Assembly (NCBI RefSeq): GCF_000746275.1
Contig: NZ_JQKX01000020.1
Span: forward strand, 102,172-166,171
DNA length: 64,000 bases
Origin: Thermopetrobacter sp. TC1
GTDB taxonomy: Bacteria; Pseudomonadota; Alphaproteobacteria; Rhizobiales; Aestuariivirgaceae
Direction: 5' to 3'
Shown: piece after piece, positions 1-10,060 of the stretch
Numbering within the stretch: the first letter of the stretch is position 1
Layout: every line of letters begins with the position of its first letter
Made by a program: the position numbers and the translations under genes
Notes under the pieces: model-generated
The model's database searches: none
What the model saw: the letters and a program-made list of their open reading frames with translations, nothing else
Told to the model about the DNA's origin: nothing

Positions 1-202
1 TTTAAGGACAAGACCGGCCCATGAAGCGCAAACTGGTGCCGACGGGGCTTGAAATGACCCGGATGTGGGGGCACAACCGTCTGGCAGAAAAGACTCCCTT
101 GCCGCCGTGGCGTTCTAGCAGCTGCCCCAATCAGCAGCTGGCCTCATGGTCGCGGCAGGGCAGGGCAGCAATGTGACCGGTTTGATCAGCAGCAGGGCCG
201 CC
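1..202. other. Leader upstream of metG; possible end of an upstream gene
   Basis: Frame 1 runs for seven codons and closes at a TGA at 22-24, so the first bases may be the 3' end of a gene outside the window. Too little is present to identify it. A 51-codon frame starting at the ATG at 21 resembles nothing I know. No clear promoter or terminator is visible. Confidence 0.25.
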
Positions 203-1780
203 ATGAACACGCAAGCGAAGGGTGAAAAACCGAAATTCTACATCACCACCGCCATTTCCTATCCCAATGGCGATCCGCACATCGGCCATGCCTACGAGGC
301 GCTGGCAACGGATGCGCTGGCGCGCTTCAAGCGGCTGGATGGCCATGATGTCTTTTTCCTCACCGGCACGGACGAACATGGCCAGAAAATCCAGCAGACG
401 GCGGCGAAACACGGCATGACGCCGCGCGAGTTCGTGGACATGATGGCGCCGAAGTTCATGAAGATGGTCGAGGCGCTCAACTGTTCCAACGATGATTTCA
501 TCCGCACCACCGAAGAGCGGCACATCCGCTCCGTGCAGGAGCTGTGGCGGCGCATGGCGGCCAACGGCGACATCTATCTTGGCAAATACGCCGGATGGTA
601 TTCCGTGCGTGATGAGGCCTATTACGCCGAGGACGAGCTGATCGAGGGCGAAAACGGCCAGAAACTGGCGCCCACGGGCACGGAAGTGCAGTGGATGGAG
701 GAGGAAAGCTATTTCTTCCGCCTTTCCGCCTATCAGGACAAGCTTCTGGACTACTACGAGAAGAACCCGGACTTCATCGGCCCGCCGGAGCGGCGCAACG
801 AGGTGATATCCTTCGTCAAATCGGGGCTTCAGGATCTCTCCATCTCCCGCACCACCTTCGACTGGGGCATTCCGGTGCCGGATGCGCCGGGGCATGTGAT
901 GTATGTGTGGGTGGATGCGCTGACCAACTATCTTTCCGGCGTGGGCTTTCCGGATGAGAGCAATCCGCGCTGGAAATACTGGCCGGCCGACCTGCACGTG
1001 ATCGGCAAGGACATCATCCGCTTCCATGCCGTCTACTGGCCGGCGTTCCTGATGAGCGCGGGCGTTGAACTGCCCAGAAGGGTCTATGGCCACGGCTTTC
1101 TGTTCAACCGCGGCCAGAAGATGTCGAAATCCATCGGCAATGTGGTCAGCCCCTTCGACCTCATCGAGGAATACGGCGTCGATAGCGTGCGTTATTTCTT
1201 CCTGCGCGAGGTGCCCTTCGGGCAGGACGGTAACTATTCGCACGAGGCCATTGTCAACCGCATCAACGCCGATCTTGCCAACGATCTCGGCAACCTGGCG
1301 CAGCGCTCCCTGTCGATGATTTACAAGTATTGTGACGGCGCCATCCCGGAACCTGGAGAATTCACCAAGGAAGACAAGGCATTATTGGATCAGGTTGACA
1401 ACCTGCTTGAAGAAGTGCGCGCCCATCACGAGGTGCAGGCCCTGCACAAGGCGCTGGATGCCATCTTCCGCGCCGTGGGTGAGGCCAACCGCTATTTCGC
1501 ATCACAGGAGCCCTGGGCCTTGCGCAAGACCGATCCGGAGCGGATGAAGACAGTGCTCTATGTGACGGCGGAAGTGGTGCGCCAGTTCGGCATTCTCATT
1601 CAGCCCTACATGCCGGCATCGGGGGCGAGCATGCTCAATCTCGTCGGCGCCGGAGAGAATGAGCGTGATTTCGCCGCGCTGGGTGAGGTGGGCAGGCTGC
1701 CGCCGGGACGGAAAATCGAAAAACCCACGCCGGTGTTCCCGCGCTATGTGGAGAAAGACGAGCAGGGCAAGCAGGCATGA
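203..1780 (+). CDS. metG: Methionyl-tRNA synthetase (MetG2 type, no zinc-knuckle cysteines)
   Basis: Charges tRNA-Met with methionine in the cytoplasm. The 525-residue protein has the class I HIGH signature as PHIGH at residues 25-29 and KMSKS at about 306-310, followed by the helical anticodon-binding domain. The zinc-knuckle cysteines of long MetRS forms are replaced by a [13 protein letters not shown] segment, typical of the shorter MetG2 form, and there is no C-terminal tRNA-binding extension. I prefer the ATG at 203 because homology begins just after it ([13 protein letters not shown]); an ATG at 146 would add 19 unsupported residues. The stop overlaps the tatD start (ATGA), so the two are probably co-transcribed and translationally coupled. 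Confidence 0.96.
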   Translation: MNTQAKGEKPKFYITTAISYPNGDPHIGHAYEALATDALARFKRLDGHDVFFLTGTDEHGQKIQQTAAKHGMTPREFVDMMAPKFMKMVEALNCSNDDFIRTTEERHIRSVQELWRRMAANGDIYLGKYAGWYSVRDEAYYAEDELIEGENGQKLAPTGTEVQWMEEESYFFRLSAYQDKLLDYYEKNPDFIGPPERRNEVISFVKSGLQDLSISRTTFDWGIPVPDAPGHVMYVWVDALTNYLSGVGFPDESNPRWKYWPADLHVIGKDIIRFHAVYWPAFLMSAGVELPRRVYGHGFLFNRGQKMSKSIGNVVSPFDLIEEYGVDSVRYFFLREVPFGQDGNYSHEAIVNRINADLANDLGNLAQRSLSMIYKYCDGAIPEPGEFTKEDKALLDQVDNLLEEVRAHHEVQALHKALDAIFRAVGEANRYFASQEPWALRKTDPERMKTVLYVTAEVVRQFGILIQPYMPASGASMLNLVGAGENERDFAALGEVGRLPPGRKIEKPTPVFPRYVEKDEQGKQA

Positions 1781-2634
1781 GCGGAAAGAAGAAAAAGCGC
1801 GACCTGCCGCCCATCGCGCCGGTGGGGGCGCCGTTTGTCGATTCGCATTGCCATCTCACATACGGCACCCTGGGCAAGGACGTTGAGGCCGTTGTGCAGC
1901 GCGCGCACGAAGTGGGCGTGGCCGGCATGCTCACCATTTCCACCAAGCTGGAGACTTTCCCCGAAGTGCTGGCCATGGCCGAGCGTTTCCCCGGCGTGTG
2001 GGCCAGCGTGGGCACGCATCCGCACCATGCGGAAAGTGAAAAGGACGTGGTGAGTGCGGCGAAGCTTGTGGATCTGGCCGCGCATCCGAAGGTAATCGCC
2101 ATCGGTGAGGCGGGGCTGGACTATTTCTATGACCGCAGCCCGCGGGATATTCAGCAGGCGGTGTTTCGAGAACACATCGCGGCTGCGCGCGAAACCGGCC
2201 TGCCGCTGGTCATCCACACCCGTGAGGCGGAAGAGGACACGGCGGCCATCCTGGAGGAGGAAACGGCCAGGGGGCCCTTTCCGTTCGTCATGCACTGCTT
2301 CTCCTCAGCCCCGTGGCTGGCGGAGAAGGCGCTGGAGCTTGGCGGTTATGTTTCGTTTTCCGGCATCGTGACCTTCAAGAAAGGCGAATCTGTGCGCGAG
2401 GCGGCGACACGGACGCCCTTGGAGCGCATGCTGGTGGAGACAGACGCGCCGTTTCTGGCGCCGGAGCCCTATCGCGGGCGGGTGTGCGAGCCGGCGCATG
2501 CGGCGGTGACCCTCCGCTATCTCGCCGATCTGAAGGGCGTTTCCGCGGAAGACCTGGCGCGCATCACCTCTGAAAACTTCTTCAGGCTGTTTGCCAGGGC
2601 CGAGCCGCCGGCGGCCTTCCGTAAGGCGGCATAG
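1777..2634 (+). CDS. tatD: TatD-family metal-dependent hydrolase (DNase)
   Basis: TatD proteins are TIM-barrel, divalent-metal hydrolases acting as 3'-5' exonucleases in DNA repair. The 285-residue length fits. Visible family motifs are DSHCHL near residue 23, the metal ligand segment GEAGLDYFY near 110, [10 protein letters not shown] near 145, VMHCFSS near 170 and the terminal [14 protein letters not shown]. The gene overlaps metG by four bases (ATGA), an arrangement common in proteobacteria, and the next gene is a metallo-beta-lactamase-fold hydrolase, so metG-tatD-MBL looks like one operon. Confidence 0.93.
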   Translation: MSGKKKKRDLPPIAPVGAPFVDSHCHLTYGTLGKDVEAVVQRAHEVGVAGMLTISTKLETFPEVLAMAERFPGVWASVGTHPHHAESEKDVVSAAKLVDLAAHPKVIAIGEAGLDYFYDRSPRDIQQAVFREHIAAARETGLPLVIHTREAEEDTAAILEEETARGPFPFVMHCFSSAPWLAEKALELGGYVSFSGIVTFKKGESVREAATRTPLERMLVETDAPFLAPEPYRGRVCEPAHAAVTLRYLADLKGVSAEDLARITSENFFRLFARAEPPAAFRKAA

Positions 2635-2697
2635 AGACAAAAGGGCAGGGCAAGGCGCATAAAGGGCGAGAGGCAAGGCGCAAAAGACAGGGCTGGC

Positions 2698-3675
2698 ATG
2701 GGCGATATTTTCCGCTTCACCATTCTTGGCTGTTCTTCTTCCGGCGGTGTGCCGCGCATCGGCAACGACTGGGGGGTGTGCGATCCTGCCGAGCCGAAAA
2801 ACCGCCGCCGCCGCTGTTCGCTGCTCGTGCGCCGCATCCGTGAAACCGGACCGGATCAGACCGCAGAGCGCCAACAGAAGGCAGACCAGCCCATCGCCGA
2901 GGATGGCGCCCATCACGGTCCGAACGGACCGGCGGCGGGAGAAAGGCCGCCATCACTGCCGCCCGGCATGCCGCCGCCCAAGATCGACGATCCGCAACGG
3001 GAGAGGGAAACCCGCGTGCTTATCGACACGTCTCCGGACTTGCGCGAACAGTTGCTCAGCGCCGGTGTGGGCGTGCTGGATGCGGTGCTCTATACCCATG
3101 AGCATGCCGATCACATCCATGGCATCGATGATCTGCGCGGGGTCTATTTCAACCGCGGGCGCCGGCGCGTGCCCTGCTATGCCAATGACCGCACCGCCAA
3201 CATCCTCGTCAACCGCTTTGGCTATTGTTTTTACACGCCGCCCGGCTCTGCCTATCCGCCCATCGCCGAGCTCAACCGCATCGAGGAATTCGTGCCCGTC
3301 ACCATCGATGGCGCCGGCGGCGCAATCACGGCCCTGCCCATCGACCTGGAACACGGACACTTCCATTCCTTTGGTTTCATTATTAATGGCGTGGCCTATA
3401 CGCCCGATCTCAACGGCATTCCTGAGGCCACCATCCCGCATCTGCAGGGGCTGAAGGTGTGGATCGTCGATGCCCTCCGCCCGGGGCCAAAGCCGCATCC
3501 CACGCATTTCATCCTGGAAGAGACCCTGCAGTGGATTGAGCGCCTCAAGCCCGAACGCGCCATCCTCACCAATCTCCACACCCTCATGGACTATCGCACA
3601 CTAAAGGAGACCTTGCCGGAGGGGGTGGAGCCGGCCTATGACGGCCTCACCATCGACCTGCCCGTTCTCTCCTGA
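2698..3675 (+). CDS. Metallo-beta-lactamase-fold hydrolase, PhnP-like, with a long insertion
   Basis: MBL-fold phosphodiesterase resembling PhnP-type enzymes, which open phosphoribosyl cyclic phosphates. The N-terminal signature GCSSSGGVPRIG and the metal motif HEHADH (about residues 134-139) are present, followed by DDLRGVYF, then LEHGH and HTL in the C-terminal half. Usual members are 250-270 residues; this one is 325 because a hydrophilic, proline- and glutamine-rich segment of about 55 residues (roughly residues 48-102) separates the RCSLLVR strand from the LIDTSPDLREQLL strand. Without phn genes nearby the physiological substrate is unknown. It follows tatD by 63 bases in the same direction and probably ends the operon. 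Confidence 0.85.
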   Translation: MGDIFRFTILGCSSSGGVPRIGNDWGVCDPAEPKNRRRRCSLLVRRIRETGPDQTAERQQKADQPIAEDGAHHGPNGPAAGERPPSLPPGMPPPKIDDPQRERETRVLIDTSPDLREQLLSAGVGVLDAVLYTHEHADHIHGIDDLRGVYFNRGRRRVPCYANDRTANILVNRFGYCFYTPPGSAYPPIAELNRIEEFVPVTIDGAGGAITALPIDLEHGHFHSFGFIINGVAYTPDLNGIPEATIPHLQGLKVWIVDALRPGPKPHPTHFILEETLQWIERLKPERAILTNLHTLMDYRTLKETLPEGVEPAYDGLTIDLPVLS

Positions 3676-3806
3676 TCCGGGCAGGGCAGGGCAAAGGCTT
3701 AGGGCGCGAAGAAGAGAAGCGCTGTGCTGCCGTCGCACCGGTTTTTTTTTCAGGAAAACGGAGCGGAATGCGCCATTTTTAAGCCTTTTTGAGCCGATCA
3801 TCGGGG

Positions 3807-4535
3807 ATGTCCGCCATGCTGGAAACGCTCACCGTTCTGTTGCTTGGCTTTCTCATCGGCATGCGCCATGCCCTGGAGAGCGATCATCTCGCCGCCGTCG
3901 CCACCATGGCCACGCAGGCTGAGACCGTGCGCCAGACCATGAAGCTGGGCATGACCTGGGGCGTGGGTCATACGCTCACGCTTTTCCTGCTGGGCTCCGT
4001 TGTCCTGTTCATGGACGGCATCGTGCCGGAGCGTTTCGCCAGCGGCCTTGAGCTCATCGTCGGCGTCATGCTCGTCATCCTCGGGCTGGACGTGATCCGG
4101 CGCATGCGCAAACGCCGCGTGCACTTTCATGTTCACGAGCATGAAGACGGCATCCGCCATTTTCACGCCCATGCCCATGACGGCACCATGCCGCACGATC
4201 GCGATCCCCATCACCATGTGCATGTTTCCGGGCTGACCTGGCGCGCCCTCATTGTCGGCATGGTGCATGGCGCCGCCGGCACCGCCGCGCTGGTGCTGCT
4301 GACCCTGCAGACCATTCACAACGTGCCGCTGGGCCTGCTCTATATCCTCGTGTTCGGCCTGGGCTCGGTGCTCGGCATGGGGATTGTATCCGTCATCATC
4401 AGCCTGCCGCTTCTCGCCACCGCCAATCGCGGCCTGACGCGCTATCATACCGCCCTGCAGCTTGGCATCGGTCTTCTCACCTTCGCCTATGGCCTCGTCA
4501 TCATCTGGCAACTGGCCCCGGACGTTTTCGGCTAA
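3807..4535 (+). CDS. NicO/UreH-type nickel-cobalt transporter
   Basis: Predicted inner-membrane Ni2+/Co2+ transporter. The first membrane helix contains RHALESDHLAAV, matching the HX4DH signature of the NiCoT/NicO family (H21 to H27). Several further hydrophobic helices follow. A histidine-rich loop at about residues 105-145, with repeated HVH, HEH, HFHAHAHD and HHHVHV, is a likely metal-sensing or metal-gathering segment, as in RcnA and HupE/UreJ relatives. The frame can open at a TTG at 3789, but the ATG at 3807 gives the expected short N-terminus; an ATG at 3816 is possible. There are no urease or hydrogenase genes nearby, so whether it imports or exports is undecided. The cobalt chelatase cobN lies far away in the window. 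Confidence 0.8.
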   Translation: MSAMLETLTVLLLGFLIGMRHALESDHLAAVATMATQAETVRQTMKLGMTWGVGHTLTLFLLGSVVLFMDGIVPERFASGLELIVGVMLVILGLDVIRRMRKRRVHFHVHEHEDGIRHFHAHAHDGTMPHDRDPHHHVHVSGLTWRALIVGMVHGAAGTAALVLLTLQTIHNVPLGLLYILVFGLGSVLGMGIVSVIISLPLLATANRGLTRYHTALQLGIGLLTFAYGLVIIWQLAPDVFG

Positions 4536-4577
4536 AAGGGCAGGGTAAGCCCTCACCCCACACGCCACGATAATGAT

Positions 4578-4662
4578 CGTCATACGGGCGAAAGCCCAGT
4601 GGTATCCAACTAAATTAGTCTATGCCTTGTGAATGATTTTCACCATTAAAAGTGTAAGCACG
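4578..4662 (+). repeat. Dispersed intergenic repeat fragment
   Basis: A segment beginning GTCATACGGGCGAAAGCC, followed by TGGTATCCAA and TGTGAATGATTTTCAC. The same succession (TGGTATCCAA, AT-rich bases, TGTGAATGATTTTC) recurs at about 10928-10994. The first part is a half copy of the roughly 85-bp inverted repeat family also seen at 13392, 36338, 58157 and 63688. Confidence 0.6.
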
Positions 4663-4665
4663 AAT

Positions 4666-4792
4666 GCCGGAACGGGATTTTATCCCGTTCCGGAACGTTT
4701 TGGCGGGGTATATTACCCCGCCAATCCATACCTTGGGCGGGGTTGTAAACCCCGCCGAAATGTTCCGGAAGGATGTACAACATCCTTCCGGC
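4666..4792 (+). repeat. Four-hairpin composite repeat, copy A
   Basis: Four hairpins in a row with three-base loops: 4667-4693 (12-bp stem, CCGGAACGGGAT), 4702-4722 (9-bp stem, GGCGGGGTA), 4736-4756 (9-bp stem, GGCGGGGTT) and 4765-4791 (12-bp stem, CCGGAAGGATGT). The outer pair and the inner pair are related, so the whole element is itself an imperfect inverted repeat. Other copies lie at 40467, 55660 and 59446. Confidence 0.9.
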
Positions 4793-4836
4793 GGTAAAAT
4801 CCATTTTAAACTCTTGCCCTACACGCCACGACACCC

Positions 4837-4880
4837 CCGTCGCCATACTGGCGAAAGCCGGTATCGCAAGCCGTTTACCA
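4837..4880 (+). repeat. Half copy of the 85-bp inverted repeat family
   Basis: Carries CCATACTGGCGAAAGCCGGTATCGCAAGCC in parts matching the left arm of the family seen in full at 58157-58242. It lies 45 bases after composite repeat A. The rest of the gap 4536-5020 holds no gene that I can support. Confidence 0.6.
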
Positions 4881-5020
4881 TCGCCGGAAGCTTCTTGCCT
4901 TCCATCTACCTTAAGCGTGCTTGCCTTTTCGCCTGTCTCTGTCATCATGATTGCCGCTCACTTTCTGTGCGGGCGCCTGTGTTGAGATGACCGATGATGA
5001 CTGGTGATCCCGGAGTGATC

Positions 5021-5629
5021 ATGACGGACAGGGAGCGCTTCTTTCCCGCCACATCCATGCCCGATGAGGACTGGTGGCGCATGCTCTGGGCCGAGCCGCA
5101 GCATGTGCTGAAGCGCCTGGGGCTTCAAAAAGGCATGCAGGCGGTGGATCTCTGTTGCGGCTATGGCTGGTTCACTCTGCCCATGGCCCAGGTTCTGGGC
5201 GCGGGCAGGGTTACGGCCATAGACATCGAACCGGCCATGATTGCCGCGGCCCAAAAGCGCCTGCAGGCCCTGAACGCACCTGCCGTGAACTGGATCACCG
5301 GCTGCGCTCAGGAGCTGGACAAGGCCCTGCCGCCGCAGTCGCAGGATTTCGTCTTCATCGCCAACACCTTCCACGGCGTGCCCGAGAAAGAGGCGCTCAC
5401 CCGTGTTGTGCACCGGGTGCTTAAACCCCGTGGCCTTTTTGTCATCGTCAACTGGCACGCGCATCCCCGGGAACAGACCTGCGTCCTCGGCCGCCCGCGC
5501 GGGCCCGCCACGGAATTGCGCATGCCGCCCGCAGCTGTGTGCGCGATCGTGGAAAAGGCGGGCTTTGCCCTTCAGAAACAGGTGGAGCTGCCACCCTATC
5601 ATTATGGCCTTGTCTTTTCCCGCCAGTAA
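5021..5629 (+). CDS. Class I SAM-dependent methyltransferase, substrate unknown
   Basis: A Rossmann-fold methyltransferase. The glycine-rich SAM-binding motif reads AVDLCCGYGWFTLPMA, followed by the acidic strand end AIDIEPAMI, motif II around QDFVFIANTF, and HRVLKPRGLFVIVNW, as in UbiE/methyltransferase-11 proteins. I chose the ATG at 5021 because CCGGAG sits five bases before it; an in-frame ATG at 4994 lacks such a site. It stands alone between repeats upstream and ppsR downstream, so its context does not reveal the substrate. Confidence 0.8.
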   Translation: MTDRERFFPATSMPDEDWWRMLWAEPQHVLKRLGLQKGMQAVDLCCGYGWFTLPMAQVLGAGRVTAIDIEPAMIAAAQKRLQALNAPAVNWITGCAQELDKALPPQSQDFVFIANTFHGVPEKEALTRVVHRVLKPRGLFVIVNWHAHPREQTCVLGRPRGPATELRMPPAAVCAIVEKAGFALQKQVELPPYHYGLVFSRQ

Positions 5630-5825
5630 CGTAAGGGGCCGTTCTGCGCCGTGCCGGAACATCAAATGTTCATGCCATACACGCCAAAAGGCGAAGACGA
5701 AGACGGTTGCCAAAGCCGCGATCTGGCGCAATAAACCTTGGCGAGCGATCCTTCTGGCCGGGGTGTTCTCTCCTGCGTACAATCCCACAACAGGCACGGC
5801 GATGTTCATTGCGGAGCGAGCCGTC

Positions 5826-6680
5826 ATGGCCGGTGAGCCGAAAAGACAGGTGTTTTTCATTTCCGACGGAACGGGTCTCACCGCCTCGTCCTACGGCAAG
5901 AGCCTGCTTGCCCAGTTTCGCGACATCGCCTTCGAGACCAAGACCATCCCCTTCGTCGATACAATCGAACGCGCGCACAAGGCGGCGGAGCGCATCCGGG
6001 AAACCCAGACAAAAACCGGCACGCGCCCCATCGTTTTCAGCACCCTGGTGAAGGAGGACATCCAGCGCGTGATCGAGGAGACCGGGGCTTTCGTCATTGA
6101 TCTGTTCAACGCCTTCATCGGCCCGCTGGAAAAGGAGCTTGGCGCCAAATCCGCCCATACCTTGGGCCATTCGCGCGATGTCTTCGGCGATGAGCGTTAT
6201 CAGCGGCGCATCGAGGCCATCGAATTTGCGCTGAGCCATGATGATGGCGTGCGGGTGCGCGACTATGACCGGGCCGAGATCATTGTCATCGGTGTTTCCC
6301 GCTGCGGCAAGACACCGACTTCGCTCTATCTGGCCATGAATTTCTCGCTGAAGGCGTGCAACTATCCGCTCACCGGCGAGGAGCTGGAACGCGAAACCTT
6401 GCCCGCGCCCCTCGCGCCCTGGCGGGAGAAGCTGATTGGCCTGACCATTGATCCCAAGGCTCTTTCCGAAATCAGGATGAAGCGCCGGCCGAGCCCGGAA
6501 TATGCCTCGCTGGCCGCCTGTCGGCGCGAGGTGCGGGCGGCGGAGCGCATTTTCCAGCACAATCGCATTCCGGTGTTCGACAGCACCGCCACCTCCATCG
6601 AGGAACTGGCGGGCAATATCCTGAAACATTACCGGCGCACACATGGCAATGGTAACGGTCTTGGCAACGGCAGCGCATGA
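5826..6680 (+). CDS. ppsR: PEP synthase regulatory protein (DUF299 kinase/pyrophosphorylase)
   Basis: Bifunctional regulator that inactivates its target by ADP-dependent threonine phosphorylation and reactivates it by Pi-dependent dephosphorylation. The 284-residue protein opens with the family start VFFISDGTGLTA and has the atypical P-loop GVSRCGKTPTSLYLA at about residue 156. The start at 5826 is preceded by GGAG nine bases away; the open frame extends far upstream but without homology. The target gene, ppsA, follows 24 bases downstream, so the pair is a self-contained switch on gluconeogenic PEP formation. The symbol follows the PEP-synthase-linked form; the PPDK-linked form is a close relative. 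Confidence 0.92.
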   Translation: MAGEPKRQVFFISDGTGLTASSYGKSLLAQFRDIAFETKTIPFVDTIERAHKAAERIRETQTKTGTRPIVFSTLVKEDIQRVIEETGAFVIDLFNAFIGPLEKELGAKSAHTLGHSRDVFGDERYQRRIEAIEFALSHDDGVRVRDYDRAEIIVIGVSRCGKTPTSLYLAMNFSLKACNYPLTGEELERETLPAPLAPWREKLIGLTIDPKALSEIRMKRRPSPEYASLAACRREVRAAERIFQHNRIPVFDSTATSIEELAGNILKHYRRTHGNGNGLGNGSA

Positions 6681-6704
6681 CCTGGCACATCGGAGGATGA
6701 GACC

Positions 6705-9083
6705 ATGACGAACGGGCAGGCGGCACTGGTGCGCAGGCTGGATGAAGTGGGCATGGACGACGTGGCCGAGGTGGGCGGCAAGAACGCCTCGCTTGGTGAA
6801 ATGCTGCGGCATCTCACCAAGGCCGGCGTGCGCGTGCCCGGCGGGTTCGCCACCACGGCCCATGCCTATCGGCTGTTTTTGAAGGAAAGCGGGCTGGACG
6901 AGAAGATCGCCCGGCGCCTTGAGAACCTCGATGTGCATGATATCGCCGCCCTGCGCGCCGCCGGCAGCGATATCCGCGGCTGGATCATGCAAGCGCCTTT
7001 CCCGCCGGCGCTGGATAAGGCCATCGAACAGGCCTGGCGGGCCATCCCGGATGCCGATTCCGCCAGCTGGGCGGTGCGCTCCTCTGCCACGGCCGAGGAT
7101 CTGCCCGAGGCGTCCTTCGCCGGTCAGCAGGAAACGCTGTTGAACGTGCGCGGCCTTGAAAACGTGAAAAAGGCCATTCACGAGGTCTTCGCCTCGCTGT
7201 TCAACGATCGCGCCATTTCCTACCGCGTGGACAAGGGCTTCTCGCACATGGACGTGGCCCTCTCCGCTGGCGTGCAGCGCATGGTGCGCTCCGATCTCGC
7301 CTCAAGTGGCGTGCTGTTCACCATCGATACCGAAAGCGGCTTTAAGGACGTGGTGTTCATCACCGGCAGTTATGGCCTGGGCGAGATGGTGGTGCAGGGC
7401 GCGGTGGGCCCGGATGAGTTCTATGTCTGGAAGCACGGCCTTGAAGAGGGCAGGCCGGCGATCTTGCGGCGCACGCTGGGGGCGAAGGAAGAAAAGATGG
7501 TCTTCGCCGAGGACGGCGAGGAGCGCGTGCGCATCGTGCCCACCAGCGAGGAGGAGCGCCGGCACTTCTGCCTGAGTGATGAGGAGGTGATGGAGCTGGC
7601 GCGCCTGGGGCTTGCCATCGAGAAGCACTATGGCCGGCCCATGGACGTGGAATGGGCCAAGGACGGCATCGACGGGCAGCTTTACATCGTGCAGGCGCGG
7701 CCGGAGACGGTGCAGAGCCGCAAGAAGGTGGTGGAGAAATTCCGCCTGAAGGAGAAGGGCAGGGTGCTGGCCTCCGGTCGTGCCGTGGGCAGCCGCATTG
7801 GCGTGGGGCGGGCGAAGCTGCTCAACAGCCCCGATGAGATGGAGGCCTTCGAGGACGGGGATGTCCTCATCACCGACATGACCGATCCCGACTGGGAGCC
7901 GATCATGAAGCGCGCGGCCGCCATCGTCACCAATCGCGGCGGCCGCACCTGCCATGCCGCCATCATCGCGCGCGAGCTGGGCATTCCGGCGGTGGTCGGC
8001 TGTGGCGATGCCACCGAGACGGTGCCGGACGGCATTGATGTCACTGTCTCCTGCGCCGAGGGCGAGGAGGGATTCGTCTATGAAGGCCGGCTCGCCTTCG
8101 AGCACGAAGTGCATGAGCTGGAGAAAATGCCGGAAATTCCGGTCAAGATCATGATGAATGTCGGCAACCCTGACCGCGCCTTCGATTTCGCCCAGCTGCC
8201 CAATGAGGGGGTGGGGCTTGCACGCCTTGAATTCATCATCAACCAGATGATCGGCATTCATCCCAAGGCGCTTCTGGAGCTTGAAACGCTGGATGAGAAG
8301 ACGCGTGCCGAAATCGAAGCGCGCATTGCCCCCTATGGCGACCCGGTGGACTTCTTCGTCAAGCGCCTGGCGGAAGGGGTCTCCACCATCGCCGCGGCCT
8401 TCTGGCCCAAGCCGGTGATCGTGCGCATGTCCGACTTCAAGTCGAACGAATACGCCAATCTCCTGGGCGGCCAGCAGTTCGAGCCGGAAGAGGAAAACCC
8501 GATGATCGGTTTTCGCGGCGCCAGCCGCTATATCTCGGCGTTCTTCCGGCCCTGCTTCGATCTTGAGTGCCGCGCCATGCGCTATGTGCGCGAGGAGATG
8601 GCCCTGTCCAACGTCAAGCTGATGATCCCCTTCGTGCGCACCTTGAAGGAAGCCACGAAAGTACTTGAAATCCTGAAGGAAAACGGCCTTGACCGCGGCA
8701 AGAACGGGCTGGACGTCATCATGATGTGCGAGCTGCCGTCCAATGCCGTGCTCGCGGATGAGTTCCTGAAGCACTTCGATGGCTTCTCCATCGGCTCCAA
8801 TGACATGACGCAGCTCACCCTGGGGCTTGATCGCGATTCCGGCCTGGTGGCGGATGCCTTCGATGAGCGCGACCCGGCGGTGCTGAAAATGCTGGACATG
8901 GCCATTTCCGCCTGCCGCCGCGCCAACAAGTATGTGGGCATCTGCGGCCAGGGCCCGTCGGATCATCCCGATTTCGCCGTATGGCTGATGCAGGCCGGCA
9001 TCGAGAGCATCTCGCTCAATCCGGACACGGTGGTGGAGACCTGGCTCAATCTCGCCGCCCAATCCGCGAACTCGGGAGATTGA
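6705..9083 (+). CDS. ppsA: Phosphoenolpyruvate synthase
   Basis: Converts pyruvate, ATP and water to PEP, AMP and Pi in gluconeogenesis. At 792 residues it has the expected PPS length. Order: N-terminal ATP-grasp domain ([29 protein letters not shown]), swivelling phosphohistidine domain with the catalytic histidine in GGRTCHAAI (H417), and the PEP-binding TIM barrel ending [17 protein letters not shown] and [12 protein letters not shown]. It is immediately preceded by its regulator ppsR. GAGGATGAGACC precedes the ATG. Confidence 0.95.
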   Translation: MTNGQAALVRRLDEVGMDDVAEVGGKNASLGEMLRHLTKAGVRVPGGFATTAHAYRLFLKESGLDEKIARRLENLDVHDIAALRAAGSDIRGWIMQAPFPPALDKAIEQAWRAIPDADSASWAVRSSATAEDLPEASFAGQQETLLNVRGLENVKKAIHEVFASLFNDRAISYRVDKGFSHMDVALSAGVQRMVRSDLASSGVLFTIDTESGFKDVVFITGSYGLGEMVVQGAVGPDEFYVWKHGLEEGRPAILRRTLGAKEEKMVFAEDGEERVRIVPTSEEERRHFCLSDEEVMELARLGLAIEKHYGRPMDVEWAKDGIDGQLYIVQARPETVQSRKKVVEKFRLKEKGRVLASGRAVGSRIGVGRAKLLNSPDEMEAFEDGDVLITDMTDPDWEPIMKRAAAIVTNRGGRTCHAAIIARELGIPAVVGCGDATETVPDGIDVTVSCAEGEEGFVYEGRLAFEHEVHELEKMPEIPVKIMMNVGNPDRAFDFAQLPNEGVGLARLEFIINQMIGIHPKALLELETLDEKTRAEIEARIAPYGDPVDFFVKRLAEGVSTIAAAFWPKPVIVRMSDFKSNEYANLLGGQQFEPEEENPMIGFRGASRYISAFFRPCFDLECRAMRYVREEMALSNVKLMIPFVRTLKEATKVLEILKENGLDRGKNGLDVIMMCELPSNAVLADEFLKHFDGFSIGSNDMTQLTLGLDRDSGLVADAFDERDPAVLKMLDMAISACRRANKYVGICGQGPSDHPDFAVWLMQAGIESISLNPDTVVETWLNLAAQSANSGD

Positions 9084-9208
9084 GGCCGCACCGGCCCATC
9101 TCTTTCCGTAAGGGGCCCTGTGGCTTCCCTTGGCATGGGCGCTTTGCTGCCTATATGCCTTCTTGAAGGGGCATATTCAGGCGAAAAAGCGCACAAAGGC
9201 GGCCGGGC

Positions 9209-10060
9209 ATGAGCGTTATTCGGGAAGCCATATCACGGGCCGGACAATCAGGGCACGGTTTGCGGCTTGAGGGCGTGCCCACGGGCGTGGCGGGCCTGGA
9301 TGCGCTTTTCTATCGGGTCGAATTCAGCGAGGACGGCCCCCGGACATGCCCCTTGGGCGGGTTTCCGCGGGGAGCTGCGGTTCATGTCACCGGCATTTCC
9401 GATACGGGAAAAAGCCTCCTGGCAGAGCAATTCTGCCTGGCACAGGCCCAAAGAGGCGAGGGCGTTGTCTTCGTGACCGTGGAAAGCCCCGCGGCATTCG
9501 TGGACATGGCACTGCAGCAGCGGCGGCTGGCCATGGGGATTGATAAAGACGCGATGCAGAACATCGTCATCGTCGATGCGGCAATGCATGACGCCGTGCG
9601 CGAAGATCTGCCAACATTTCTTGCCACGGCAAAAGCGGCCCTTGAGGAAGTCAAGGCCCGGCACCTGGTCATCGATTCCCTGACCGGGCTGTATGAGGCC
9701 CGTGAGATGCAGGCGCGGTCCATTGTGCGCCGGATATACCAGTTCGTGAAGGAAAATGGCCTGACGGCCGTGCTGACGTCCCAGAAGCGCTCCGGACATG
9801 AGGAGCTTTCGGCGGAAGCTGCCGGTGGCTTTGCCGTCAGCCACATTCTGGACGTGACCCTGGTGCTGGCGAAGAAGATTGTGCTCTCCGCTGCCCAGTC
9901 GCGCCTCTGGCATGCACCGATCGGAGAAATGGTGCGATTCCTTCGCATCGACGGATCACGCCTGTGCGGACACGATACCCGCACCCATTTTCTCACGATC
10001 ACCCGGGAAGGCCTGTTGCAAGTCGGCCCATCCATAGCGGCAGAAGGATCGGGACAATGA
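9209..10060 (+). CDS. Single-domain KaiC-like RecA-superfamily ATPase
   Basis: Predicted ATPase of the KaiC/RadA branch of the RecA superfamily. In the 283-residue protein the sequence TGVAGLDALF opens the KaiC-type domain, the Walker A motif is GISDTGKS at residues 62-69, an acidic catalytic position lies in FVTVESP, and Walker B is HLVIDSL near 152-158. Only one KaiC domain is present, unlike the double-domain circadian protein. It has no KaiB or histidine kinase neighbour. Its stop overlaps the start of a small putative helix-turn-helix protein (ATGA), a pairing I recall for archaeal KaiC-domain families and their 'near-KaiC' partners. Function unknown; a sensory or regulatory role is inferred from the pairing. 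Confidence 0.75.
   Translation: MSVIREAISRAGQSGHGLRLEGVPTGVAGLDALFYRVEFSEDGPRTCPLGGFPRGAAVHVTGISDTGKSLLAEQFCLAQAQRGEGVVFVTVESPAAFVDMALQQRRLAMGIDKDAMQNIVIVDAAMHDAVREDLPTFLATAKAALEEVKARHLVIDSLTGLYEAREMQARSIVRRIYQFVKENGLTAVLTSQKRSGHEELSAEAAGGFAVSHILDVTLVLAKKIVLSAAQSRLWHAPIGEMVRFLRIDGSRLCGHDTRTHFLTITREGLLQVGPSIAAEGSGQ

Noticed and set aside
131..1243. 370-codon open frame on the minus strand opposite metG
   Set aside because: A shadow of the GC-rich metG gene: it has no ribosome-binding site or recognisable motif, and metG is certain. The same holds for the long antisense frames opposite ppsR/ppsA (5670-7247, 7302-9062), uvrA (36548-37219, 37991-38941), cobN (49934-51364) and the large exported protein (20276-21574).
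4666..4792. CRISPR array or simple terminators at the composite repeats
   Set aside because: There are no equal-length repeats with unique spacers; the four hairpins differ from each other and lack U runs, so they are neither CRISPR nor typical terminators.
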